A DNA stretch of 64,000 nucleotides from Nannocystis exedens (lineage in GTDB: Bacteria; Myxococcota_A; Polyangia; Nannocystales; Nannocystaceae): contig NZ_NETK01000001.1 of the NCBI RefSeq assembly GCF_002343915.1, positions 5,088,001 to 5,152,000 of the forward strand, read 5' to 3'. Below, one piece after another: positions 50,734 to 58,270 of this stretch. The notes beneath the pieces are model-generated. The model did not search any database and was not told where the DNA came from. It worked only from the letters and a program-made list of their open reading frames with translations. A program made the position numbers and the translations under genes. The stretch's first letter is position 1. Each line of letters opens with the position of its first letter.

Positions 50734-52890
50734 TCACTTGCCCTTCGCCGGGGCGGCCGGGGCCGCAGCGGCGGCGGGGCCGGCCGCCTCGGCGGGGGGC
50801 GCGGCGAAGTAGAGCTTGCGCTCGGGGTAATCGATGGTGAGCCGGCCGCGGCCGACGAAATCGAGGCCGAGCATGCCGTCGATGCGGAACTGGTCGCTGC
50901 TCTCGCTCTGCTCGAAGTAGCCGTAGGCGCCGCGCAGGCCGAGGGCCTTGAAGGCGTTGCCGATCGTGAACTCGGCGACGTCGACGAGGGCGGCCTCGTT
51001 GCGGCGCAGCGGCGGGGCGCCGATGCCGGCGCGGGCGAACGCCTTGGTGGTGGCGGTGATGGCGACGCCCTGCATGCCGGTGTTGACGAGGAACAGGCCC
51101 TCGGCGCCGTTCATCGCCCCGAGCACGTACAGGAAGTGCGTCTCGTGGAGGTAGAACGGGGCGCCGCTGCCGGTGCGGTACGAGGCGAGGGCCGACTTGC
51201 ACTTGGGGATCGGGTTGACGAGCACGAGCTTGTTGTTCGGCAGGTCGAAGCTGACCTGGAACAGCTCGAGCACGCGGGCCCCGAGGACCGCCTGCGGCGC
51301 GGCGCCGACGCCTCCGGTCATCTGCTCGAGGACCTGGTGCGGGAACACGTCGACGGGGATCCCCGCGATCGTGGCGTTGCCGACGGTGAGCGCGTCGATC
51401 TGGCCGTGGCCGATCTCGGGCCCGCCCTCGCCGCCGAGCCGCGACTTCGAGCGGACCGGGATCTTCAGCTTGGCCGCGATGTCGCCGTCGAGGATGACGT
51501 CGGCCGCGCCGGTGTCGACCAGCGCGCGCACCTTCTCCTCGCCGATCTGGACGTCGACGAAGGTGACGGTGCCCTCGGTGGCGATCGGCAGCTCGGCGGT
51601 GCAGCCGTTGCCCTTGAAGCTGACCTGCAGCGGCTTGCCCGCGAAGTTGCGGTAGCGACCGGCGAGCTGGGCGTTGGCCTCGCCGAGGTGGTCGAGGGCG
51701 TCGGCCACGGCCGAGAAGTCGCGCTGGTGGCTGGCGATCCAGGCCCGCTGGGCGTGGACGAGGACGTCGCGCACGCCGGCCTTGCCGGCGCGGTCGAGGA
51801 TCGGCAGGGCCTCCTTGAAGCGGCCCTGCAGCACGCGCGCGCGCGCGAGGATCCACAGCGCCTCGGCCTCCTTGGGCTGGAGCTTGAGCGCGACCTGGGC
51901 GGCGTCGGCGGCCTCGTCGAAGTGCGAGGCGGCCCACAGCGCGCGGGCGAGGGCGACCTGGGCGTCGAGGTTCTTGGGCTCGGCGGCGGCGAACTCGCGG
52001 GCCTTGGCCAGGGCGACGAGCTTCTCGTCCTTGGCCTTCTCCGGCGGCGGGACCTTGGGGACCTGGAACACCTCGGGCTTGATCGGGGCGTGGTCGACCC
52101 GCTGGGTCACGAACACGACCTCCTGGGTGCGGTCGCCGAACTTGTTGACGAGGCGGATCTTGTGCGGGACGAGGACGCCGTCGATCTGGCGGTAGTCGTC
52201 GTAAATGATGTGCTGGCTGATCGGCGGCTCGGCCTTGTCGTCCTCGAGCAGCTCCTCGGCGAGCAGGCCGGTCTTGCGGTCGTACCACTGCGTCTTCGGC
52301 GGGATGAGGTCGCCCTTGCTCGACCAGCGCACGCCGTCGAGGGTGCGCGCGTTGCCGTCGAAGTCCTTGTCGCGCGGCTTCTCGAGCGCGAGCTCGATGC
52401 CCCGCTTGTCGAAGTCGAAGTACCAGTGCAGCGCGGCGTCCTCGCGGGTGATGACCGACTCGTCCTCGTCCTCGAGCACGAGGAAGCCGCGGCGGAACTG
52501 CCAGCCGGTCTTGCCGTCGTAGCCCTCCTCCTCGATCTGCTTGTCGATGACGGTGCGCCGGTAGAGCCGCTGGTCGGCGGTCGACTGCAAGGTGAAGGTG
52601 CCGACCGTCTCGGCGGTGCGGCAGTTCTCGTCCTTCTCGGTGCAGCCGGTCTCCGGCAGGAAGGTCATGCGCGCCTCGACGGTGCGCTGGGCGATCTTGC
52701 GCAGGGCCTCCTCCCCGCCGAGCGCGGCGACGTAGCGGTCGATGACCGCCTTGGCCTCGGCCGGGGAGCCCTCCTTGCCGCCGGGGGCGTCGACGTCGCC
52801 GACCGGTACTTTGAGACAGCCGGGGACGGCGGCGGCGAGCGCGAGGGTCAGGCTGGCGCTCAGGCGGAGACGGCGGGGTGCAAGAGACAT
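50734..52890 (-). CDS. TPR/aspartic-protease lipoprotein (retropepsin-like)
   Basis: A 718-residue lipoprotein (signal ending VPGC). The N-terminal half resembles outer-membrane LolA/thioester-like 'LYRRTVIDK ... GWQFRRGFL' domains seen before aspartyl proteases, followed by TPR-like repeats (about 300-415). Two retropepsin-like lobes follow: lobe 1 has the catalytic DTG (D459, VRALVDTGAADVILD); lobe 2 has NTG (N603, LFLVNTGMQG) instead of DTG and the closing region RIDGMLGLDFVGRGRLTIDYPERKLYF. A protease of this kind needs two Asp, either by dimer or two lobes, so lobe 2 may be inactive or structural. The start ATG is in ACATGG-containing bases. Confidence 0.83.
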   Translation of the reverse strand: MSLAPRRLRLSASLTLALAAAVPGCLKVPVGDVDAPGGKEGSPAEAKAVIDRYVAALGGEEALRKIAQRTVEARMTFLPETGCTEKDENCRTAETVGTFTLQSTADQRLYRRTVIDKQIEEEGYDGKTGWQFRRGFLVLEDEDESVITREDAALHWYFDFDKRGIELALEKPRDKDFDGNARTLDGVRWSSKGDLIPPKTQWYDRKTGLLAEELLEDDKAEPPISQHIIYDDYRQIDGVLVPHKIRLVNKFGDRTQEVVFVTQRVDHAPIKPEVFQVPKVPPPEKAKDEKLVALAKAREFAAAEPKNLDAQVALARALWAASHFDEAADAAQVALKLQPKEAEALWILARARVLQGRFKEALPILDRAGKAGVRDVLVHAQRAWIASHQRDFSAVADALDHLGEANAQLAGRYRNFAGKPLQVSFKGNGCTAELPIATEGTVTFVDVQIGEEKVRALVDTGAADVILDGDIAAKLKIPVRSKSRLGGEGGPEIGHGQIDALTVGNATIAGIPVDVFPHQVLEQMTGGVGAAPQAVLGARVLELFQVSFDLPNNKLVLVNPIPKCKSALASYRTGSGAPFYLHETHFLYVLGAMNGAEGLFLVNTGMQGVAITATTKAFARAGIGAPPLRRNEAALVDVAEFTIGNAFKALGLRGAYGYFEQSESSDQFRIDGMLGLDFVGRGRLTIDYPERKLYFAAPPAEAAGPAAAAAPAAPAKGK

Positions 52891-52963
52891 GGCCCGGGAG
52901 AGTGCCCCAGCGCGCCCCCCGGCTCAAGTCGGCGGGCGCGCCGGGCGTGGTAAGCTGCCCGCG

Positions 52964-53866
52964 GTGCTGCGCGGCAAAGGGATCGGTGCTCCGGCGCGGC
53001 GGGCTGCAGGGGCTTGGCTGCTGTTCGCCGGTTGCGCGGGGCTCGGCGGTCGCAGCCCGGAACCCGCGCGCGGCGAGGTCGATCCGCAGGTGACGGCCGC
53101 CGCGGCCGCCCGCGTGCCCGAGTCCTGCCGCGAGGCGGTGGCGGCGGCGCTGACCGCCGGCGAACAACTCGCGGGCCCGTGCGCGACGACGCAGATCCGG
53201 GCGGCCCAGGAGGTCCTCGCGGCGACCCGCCAGCGGTCGTTCGGGATCGTCGATCGCACGACGGTCCGCCTGGCGAGCATGAGCCTGGTGCTGTCGCAGG
53301 CCCGTTTTTGTCGGCGCTGGCCGCTGCGCGCGCCCGGGCAGGCCTCGCTCGACGTCGGCGCGGCGGGGCTCGCCGGCTGCAACGTGCGCCGCTACGTCGG
53401 ACCCCTCAGCGTGTCCGTGACCGCGAGCGACGGGACGATCCTGCCGGTGCTGACGGTCCGCTCCGACGAGGACGGGCAGTCCGAGGTGTCGTTCGCCGAG
53501 GTCGATGCGCTGCTCCGCGCGCGCGGGCGCGGCGGGCTCGGCTCGTTCGCGACGCTGCAGGTCGGCCGCGGCGGCTGGGCGGCGCAGGTCGACCTGCCCG
53601 AGCTGCGGACGCAGCTGGCCCAGTGGCACGCGACCTGGATCGGTCGCGGCCGCGGCTCGCCGGCGCTGTTCGCCGCGCTCCACCCCGAAAGCGAGGCGGC
53701 CTCCGGGATGCGGACGCGGGCGCTCGAGGCGTCGCTGAAGCGCCAGGCCGAGGACGCCGCGGCGGTCGATCGCGGCGAGCTGTCGGCGCGGCGCTTCCTC
53801 GAGCGCCACGTGTGGTCGCCGTATCGCTCGCTGATCGAGCAGAAGGACCGGGGCCCGTCGCCGTGA
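52964..53866 (+). CDS. Lipoprotein, unknown (300 aa)
   Basis: Starts with GTG at 52964 (VLRGKGIGAPARRAAGAWLLFAGCAG; lipid Cys about residue 24). It is a helix-rich protein with SPESCREAVAAALTAGEQLAGPC and later QVDLPELRTQLAQWHATWIG. No domain recognised. It overlaps the next gene by four bases (GTGA), so the two are translationally coupled. An upstream frame extends but gives no signal peptide. Confidence 0.68.
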   Translation: MLRGKGIGAPARRAAGAWLLFAGCAGLGGRSPEPARGEVDPQVTAAAAARVPESCREAVAAALTAGEQLAGPCATTQIRAAQEVLAATRQRSFGIVDRTTVRLASMSLVLSQARFCRRWPLRAPGQASLDVGAAGLAGCNVRRYVGPLSVSVTASDGTILPVLTVRSDEDGQSEVSFAEVDALLRARGRGGLGSFATLQVGRGGWAAQVDLPELRTQLAQWHATWIGRGRGSPALFAALHPESEAASGMRTRALEASLKRQAEDAAAVDRGELSARRFLERHVWSPYRSLIEQKDRGPSP

Positions 53867-54393
53867 CGCCGACGCTGCAGCGCCTGCGCGTCCACCTGCG
53901 GATCGTCGACGGCGATGTCGCGCCGGTGGTCGCCCGCTACCGCGAGCACATCCAGTGCCGGCCGGGCTGCGGCGAGTGCTGCCGCCAGTCATTCAAGGTG
54001 TCGGAGATCGAAGGCGAGCTGCTGCGCGAGGGGCTGGCGGCGACCGACGCGTCGACCCGCGCCGAGATCGTGGCCCGCGCCCGCAGCTACGTGCCCGGCG
54101 CGGCGTGCCCGGCGCTCGGGAGCGGCGAGACCTGCCTGCTCTACGCGCACCGGCCGCGGATCTGCCGCAAGTACGGGATCCCGCTGTGGCACCCCGAGCG
54201 CCCCCACGAGCTGAAGACCTGCCGCCTCAACTTCCGCGGGGTCGCCGACCTCGACGCCGACCTGATCGTCGAACCACAGGCGGGCTGGGCCGCCGACTGG
54301 ATCGCGCTGCGCGAGGAGCTGGGGCTCGGGGCCCAGGACAACCGCACGATCGCCGCGTGGTTGGCTGGCGCTTCGGACATGTCGGATGGTTAA
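53863..54393 (+). CDS. YkgJ-family cysteine-cluster protein
   Basis: A 176-residue protein with the Cys cluster C32, C36, C39, C40 (CRPGCGECCRQSF), followed by further Cys (AACPALGSGETC, CRKYG, LKTCRL) as in the YkgJ family (CxxCxxCC zinc/iron-cluster proteins). YkgJ proteins are presumed metal-binding; the reaction is unknown. GTG start overlaps the previous stop. The end at 54393 falls in a region of dispersed motifs, which encode its last residues (ASDMSDG). Confidence 0.85.
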   Translation: MTPTLQRLRVHLRIVDGDVAPVVARYREHIQCRPGCGECCRQSFKVSEIEGELLREGLAATDASTRAEIVARARSYVPGAACPALGSGETCLLYAHRPRICRKYGIPLWHPERPHELKTCRLNFRGVADLDADLIVEPQAGWAADWIALREELGLGAQDNRTIAAWLAGASDMSDG

Positions 54394-54655
54394 TGTCCGC
54401 GGCGCACGCGAGCGCCCGCCGCGCGCGAAGTCGCTGTCGCCCTCGCCGAGGTCGCGCGCGCAGGAGGCGGCCGAATGATGGGCTGGCGATTCGGACATGT
54501 CCGAAGATGAATGTCCTCGGTGCCTGCGAGTGCCCGCGGCTGCGCGCTCGGCCGAGCCCAGGGAGCCTGCACGAAAGGGCATGTCCATGAAAACATGCCC
54601 GAAAGAGCCTGACGTAAGGAGCATGCCGCCAAGGACATGCCCGAAAGGTCAGTGA
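54377..54655. repeat. Dense mini-palindrome cluster between two convergent genes
   Basis: TTCGGACATGTCGGATGG at 54376, TTCGGACATGTCC at 54493, ggcatgtccatgaaaacatgcc at about 54579, plus GAGCATGCC, GGACATGCCC and TAATGTCC-type copies. A ~110-base block (TGGCTGGCGNTTCGGACATGTC...AATGTCC) is repeated at 54363 and 54480. The 255 bases 54394-54648 contain no gene I can support. Confidence 0.7.
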
Positions 54656-55631
54656 GCCGGGGCGGGCGCCGGGGCCTTCGCCGGGGCGGGCGCGGGGCCG
54701 CTGGTGGGCGCGGGCCTGCCGGCAGCCGGGGCACCGGCGGGCGCGGACGGGTCGGAGGACGCGGGGCCAGCGGGGGCGCCGGCCGGGCCGGAGGACGCGG
54801 GGCCAGCGGGGGCGGGGGCGCCGGCCGGGCCGGGGCGAGGGAGCTGGCCGGGTCGGGCGGGTTGACGGTGCCGGGGGGCGGGCGGCGCTCGATCTGCAGC
54901 GGCACCGTCTCGCCGCCGGAGCTCATGAACGGGCCGACCGGAGCGGAGCCACGCTTGACCTGCGGGGTCATCGGCGGCGGCAGCGGGCCCTTGCGCGCGG
55001 CGATGCCTCCGGTGGCGCGGGTCGGCTGCAGGCCGATGTAGTCGATCTTCGCGCTGCCGTTCTCGTAGACGAACTTGAAGGCGAGGACGTCGAGGCCATC
55101 CTTGCTGAGATAGGCGCACCACATCGGCTCGGCGCCGTTGCGGACGTAGACCTGGGCCGCGGGCGGGACCACCGGCGGGCAGAAGAAGGCCTCTTTGCGG
55201 GCGAAGCGGCTGGCGGCGTCGCGGAAGGTGTCGAAGAACTCGCGGCCGCCGTCGGCGAAGATCGGGCGGGCGTCGTACTCGCGGCGGTCGGGGATGCCCC
55301 AGCGGGCGTGCTTGGTGAACACGGCCGGCAGGCCAGCGAGGTCGTCCTTGGCGGCGAGGGTGAGGAGCGCGACGGCGATCCGCTTGGCCTGGAAGGGCAA
55401 TTGCCAGGTCGCGATCTCGGCGGCGGTCGCGGCGTCGCGGCCCTCGTACTCGTGCAGCAGGCTCTCGGGCACTCCCTCCGCGCTGCCCGCCGGCAACGGT
55501 CGCGGGGCCGCGGGCGCTGGTGCGGGAGGGCTCTCCTTCGGCACCTTGCCGACGTGGTGCGGCGTGGTGCAGGCGACCACGAGGCCGGCCAGGACGACGG
55601 TACCGAGGCAATTCAGAGGAGCGCGAAGCAT
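54649..55631 (-). CDS. Lipoprotein with Pro/Ala-rich C-terminal tail, apparent frameshift
   Basis: A lipoprotein (MLRAPLNCLGTVVLAGLVVAC, lipid Cys about residue 21) with a globular domain (residues 50-230: EYEGRDAATAAEIATWQLPFQAKRIAVALLTL ... VRNGAEPMWCAYLSKDGLDVLAFKFVYENG). The frame that starts at 55631 stays open through a Pro-rich tail into the dispersed repeats and stops only at 54390, while another frame offers a natural Pro/Ala-rich end (GAPAPAGPASSG ... APAPAPAH) with a stop at 54649. One extra C in the run GCCCC near 54832-54835 (plus-strand GGGG) would join the two. Either a sequencing/indel error or a recent frameshift is likely. Coordinates assume the tail stop at 54649. Confidence 0.6.
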
Positions 55632-55775
55632 GCCGCACTCTTTAGACCGCCGTGCGCCGATGAGCAAGCGCACAGGACGCCCCTGGGCCCGGTTCATGAC
55701 GCGTTTGCGGACGAGCGGGTTGTGAGGCCGCGAACGCACCGGTTAGGATGCGCTGCGCGGTACACCCCCCACCGC

Positions 55776-56519
55776 GTGAAGGCCGCGAGCGTGCGACGAA
55801 CAGGCAATGGCGTCCCGAGGGGCGCGAGTCGCTGCAGGCTGCAGGGCGCTGCAGCGGCGCTGGCATGCCTGGCCTGCAACCTCGAGGTGCCTCGCGTCGA
55901 GCGCGTCGGCGCGGCGGAGGACGACGGGATCGAGCGCGCGGAGCGACCGGAGCCCACGCCCACGCCCAACCCCACGCCCACGCCCACGCCGGCGGCGGCG
56001 CGGGAGATCCGTCTGCCCGCGGCGCACGTGCCGACCGCCGACGACGAGCCCGAGCTCGGGCCCGACGACCCACGCGCCGCGGGTCCGCGCACGGTGCCGC
56101 CAGGGACGCCGCCGGCGATCGCCCGCGTGTTCGAGCGCCTTCCGGTGGGGATCCACGACGAGCCGCCGGTCGGGGCGATCGGGGCCTCGGGGATCCACGT
56201 CGACAAGATCTGGGTCGGGCAGGCCTACGAGCGCGAGGGCTGCACCGGCGAGTCGGAGAAGTTCTCGCTGGCCAAGCACGGGGCGGTCAACGTGTGCTTC
56301 CGGGTGGTCCACAGCCGCGTCGAGGAGACGGTCGACGTGCTGTGGGAGAAGGACGGCGAGCTGTTTCGCCGGCGGGCGCTGCAGATCCCCGAGCTGCACG
56401 CGTACCGCACCCGGGCCTATCTGGTGCTGCGGCGCGAGTACATCGGCAGCTGGAAGGCGCGGGTGGTCTCCGTCGACGGCATCGAGCTGGCGTCGGCGTC
56501 CTTCGTGGTCGTGGAGTGA
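55776..56519 (+). CDS. DUF2914-domain lipoprotein
   Basis: A 247-residue lipoprotein: GTG start at 55776 (VKAASVRRTGNGVPRGASRC..LACLAC), a Thr/Pro microrepeat linker (TPTPNPTPTPTP), then a C-terminal DUF2914-like beta domain (about 165-247: VNVCFRVVHSRVEETVDVLWEKDGELFRRRALQIPELHAYRTRAYL ... SWKARVVSVDGIELASASFVVV). DUF2914 is a secreted or surface domain of unknown role in delta-proteobacteria. GTG 55791 is an alternative start. It is followed after 3 bases by the SGNH hydrolase, so it is co-translated with it. Confidence 0.8.
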   Translation: MKAASVRRTGNGVPRGASRCRLQGAAAALACLACNLEVPRVERVGAAEDDGIERAERPEPTPTPNPTPTPTPAAAREIRLPAAHVPTADDEPELGPDDPRAAGPRTVPPGTPPAIARVFERLPVGIHDEPPVGAIGASGIHVDKIWVGQAYEREGCTGESEKFSLAKHGAVNVCFRVVHSRVEETVDVLWEKDGELFRRRALQIPELHAYRTRAYLVLRREYIGSWKARVVSVDGIELASASFVVVE

Positions 56520-56522
56520 GTC

Positions 56523-57596
56523 ATGCGTGGCGTCGTCGTCGGACTGTTGGCGAGCTGGTTGTGGGTGACGGGGGCGCGCGCGCAGGAGCCCGTGGCGGCG
56601 GCGCCCGAGGTCGAGCCGCCGCCGACGTGGCGCTTCAAACAGAAGGAGCGCCCGGTCAAGGTCGTGGTGCTGGCGGGGTCGATCGGCGCCTGGCCCAAGC
56701 AACCCTACGCCGAGCGCCTGGCCGAGATGTGCCGCAACGTCGAGGTCCGCAACCTGTCGAAGGTCGGCTTCGGCGCGCTGCAGCTCAAGCAGCGGTTCAA
56801 GCAGCATTTCCTCGAGAACCCGTACGTCAACCTGCGCGACCCGGAGCTCGAGTACTGGCTGGTGTTCCAGGGCGGGCTCAACAGCGTCGGCACGCCCGAG
56901 CGGACCAACCACGACATCCGCGAGCTGTTCACCCTGGCCCACGCGCGCGGGCTCAAGGTCGTCGCCTTCAGCCTCACGCCGTGGGGCGACGACTCCGACC
57001 CCAAGCGCTGGGCCGGCGCGGCCGGGCTGCGCTACCTGCGGGCGACGCGGACGGTGGTCGACTTCGTGCTCGGAGCGCTCGCGCCCCAGCAGGCGCTCGG
57101 CGACTACGCCCGCAAGCGAGCCGCCGGCGCCGACGCGCCGTGGCAACCCGAGGAGCTGCCGGAGGTCGCCGTCGACCTCTACCGCTCGTCGCTGCGCCAC
57201 GAAGCCGCGCCGCTGCGCGACCTCGAGGCGATGCGCACGGCGCTAAGCAAGGACGCGCTGTGGAAGCGACAGCACGCCGACCTCGACGAGACGGCGCGCG
57301 CTGCGGCGCTCGAGGCCGACGCGGCCGAGGCCGCCGAGGTGCCGCGCTGGTTCTTGCGCACCGAGCTGCGGAGCTTCGACCATATCCACCCCAACGCCGA
57401 GGGCCACCGGCTCATCGCCGAGACCGCTTGTCCGCGCCTGCCCGCGAGCTGGGGCTGCACCTGTCCGAACGCGCCCGTGGCCGCGGAGAGCCCCGCAGAG
57501 GCGCCTGCGTCGCAACCGCCGCGGCTGCCGATGACGACTCTGCTACTTTTGTACCCGCACTGGCTCCGGGTACTGCTCGGGGCGCCTCACCTGTGA
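56523..57596 (+). CDS. Secreted SGNH-family hydrolase
   Basis: A 357-residue exported protein. After the signal peptide (residues 1-20, ending ARA) the block I motif AGSIGAW places the nucleophile S53. Block III-like GGLNSVG (about residue 117-123) and the block V FDHIHPNAEGH with D286 and H289 complete the SGNH (GDSL-like) set. Such enzymes remove acyl or acetyl groups from esters, often on surface sugars or lipids. The C-terminus is hydrophobic, with MTTLLLLYPHWLRVLLG. It starts 3 bases after the DUF2914 gene, so a shared role is possible. Confidence 0.85.
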   Translation: MRGVVVGLLASWLWVTGARAQEPVAAAPEVEPPPTWRFKQKERPVKVVVLAGSIGAWPKQPYAERLAEMCRNVEVRNLSKVGFGALQLKQRFKQHFLENPYVNLRDPELEYWLVFQGGLNSVGTPERTNHDIRELFTLAHARGLKVVAFSLTPWGDDSDPKRWAGAAGLRYLRATRTVVDFVLGALAPQQALGDYARKRAAGADAPWQPEELPEVAVDLYRSSLRHEAAPLRDLEAMRTALSKDALWKRQHADLDETARAAALEADAAEAAEVPRWFLRTELRSFDHIHPNAEGHRLIAETACPRLPASWGCTCPNAPVAAESPAEAPASQPPRLPMTTLLLLYPHWLRVLLGAPHL

Positions 57597-57606
57597 GCCA
57601 CACGCC

Positions 57607-57837
57607 ATGACCGAGCTGATCAACCTGATCTTCACCATCCTCGCCCTCATCGCGGCGGTCATCGCGGGGCTGTGGTTCGGTGCCAAGCTCGCCGAGAGCA
57701 CGCGCGACGAGCACGGCCGCACGCGCAAGAGCCTGACCTCGGCGCTGCGTCAGACCACGACCAGCGCCGCCGTAAAGCTGTGGCGCTGGCGCCGCGCCCG
57801 GGCCCGCGAGGCGGCGCGCGAGGCGAAGAAAGAGTAG
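57607..57837 (+). CDS. Small single-pass membrane protein (76 aa)
   Basis: A 76-residue protein with one membrane helix (about residues 5-29, INLIFTILALIAAVIAGLWFG) and an Arg/Lys/Ala-rich cytoplasmic tail (RARAREAAREAKKE). No family recognised. It starts 10 bases after the SGNH hydrolase stop, so it is probably the last gene of that operon. Confidence 0.65.
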   Translation: MTELINLIFTILALIAAVIAGLWFGAKLAESTRDEHGRTRKSLTSALRQTTTSAAVKLWRWRRARAREAAREAKKE

Positions 57838-57842
57838 GCCGG

Positions 57843-58270
57843 CTGTCCCCTCGGGCATGTGCCAGGGGACATGTTCTCGAGGGCAAGCAACCGTCGTCCT
57901 GCAGACACGGCTGTTCGGCGCCTGCGACGCCTCCGGTAGGTGGCGAGGGACATGTCTCGAGGGGCGATCGACCGCCGCTGACTGGACGGCCAGGATCTTT
58001 TGCTCCCCAGGCGCCGGGGGAGATGTTGTTGAAAGCGGTCGACTGTCGCGGGCCGAGCGAACTCGGCCGTTCGGGCGCGCGAGCGACGGGCAGCCCGTCG
58101 CAACGCCTGCACTCGCCCCGGTGGTAGCGCCGGCGCGGCCCCGCTCCGCGGCGAGCGCGGCGCAGAAAGGCTCGGAGCGGACGGCCCGGCGTTCGCGGGC
58201 GAGCGCGTCCGCAATGCTGCCCTATCGGACATGCCTTTCATAGCATGTCCGATAGAGCATGTCCCTGGTG
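57843..58270. repeat. Gene-free region with dispersed mini-palindromes
   Basis: 433 bases without a convincing gene (57838-58270). Motif copies CGGGCATGTGCC, GGGGACATGTTC, GGGACATGTCTC and GAGATGTTG occur at 57855, 57868, 57949 and 58021, with a perfect hairpin at 58222-58255. No other structure was recognised. Confidence 0.65.
58222..58255. other. Perfect 12-bp hairpin CTATCGGACATG/CATGTCCGATAG
   Basis: Arms at 58222-58233 and 58244-58255 with a 10-base loop, directly after the stop of the HTTM gene (minus strand, 58271) and including two copies of the dispersed ACATGTCC/GGACATG core. It has no T run, so it may act as a transcript 3' end or a protein-binding site. Confidence 0.65.

Noticed and set aside
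54394..54648. Continuation of the lipoprotein reading frame through the mini-palindromes to 54390
   Set aside because: The translation there consists only of dispersed-motif sequence, while a natural Pro/Ala-rich end exists in the neighbouring frame.
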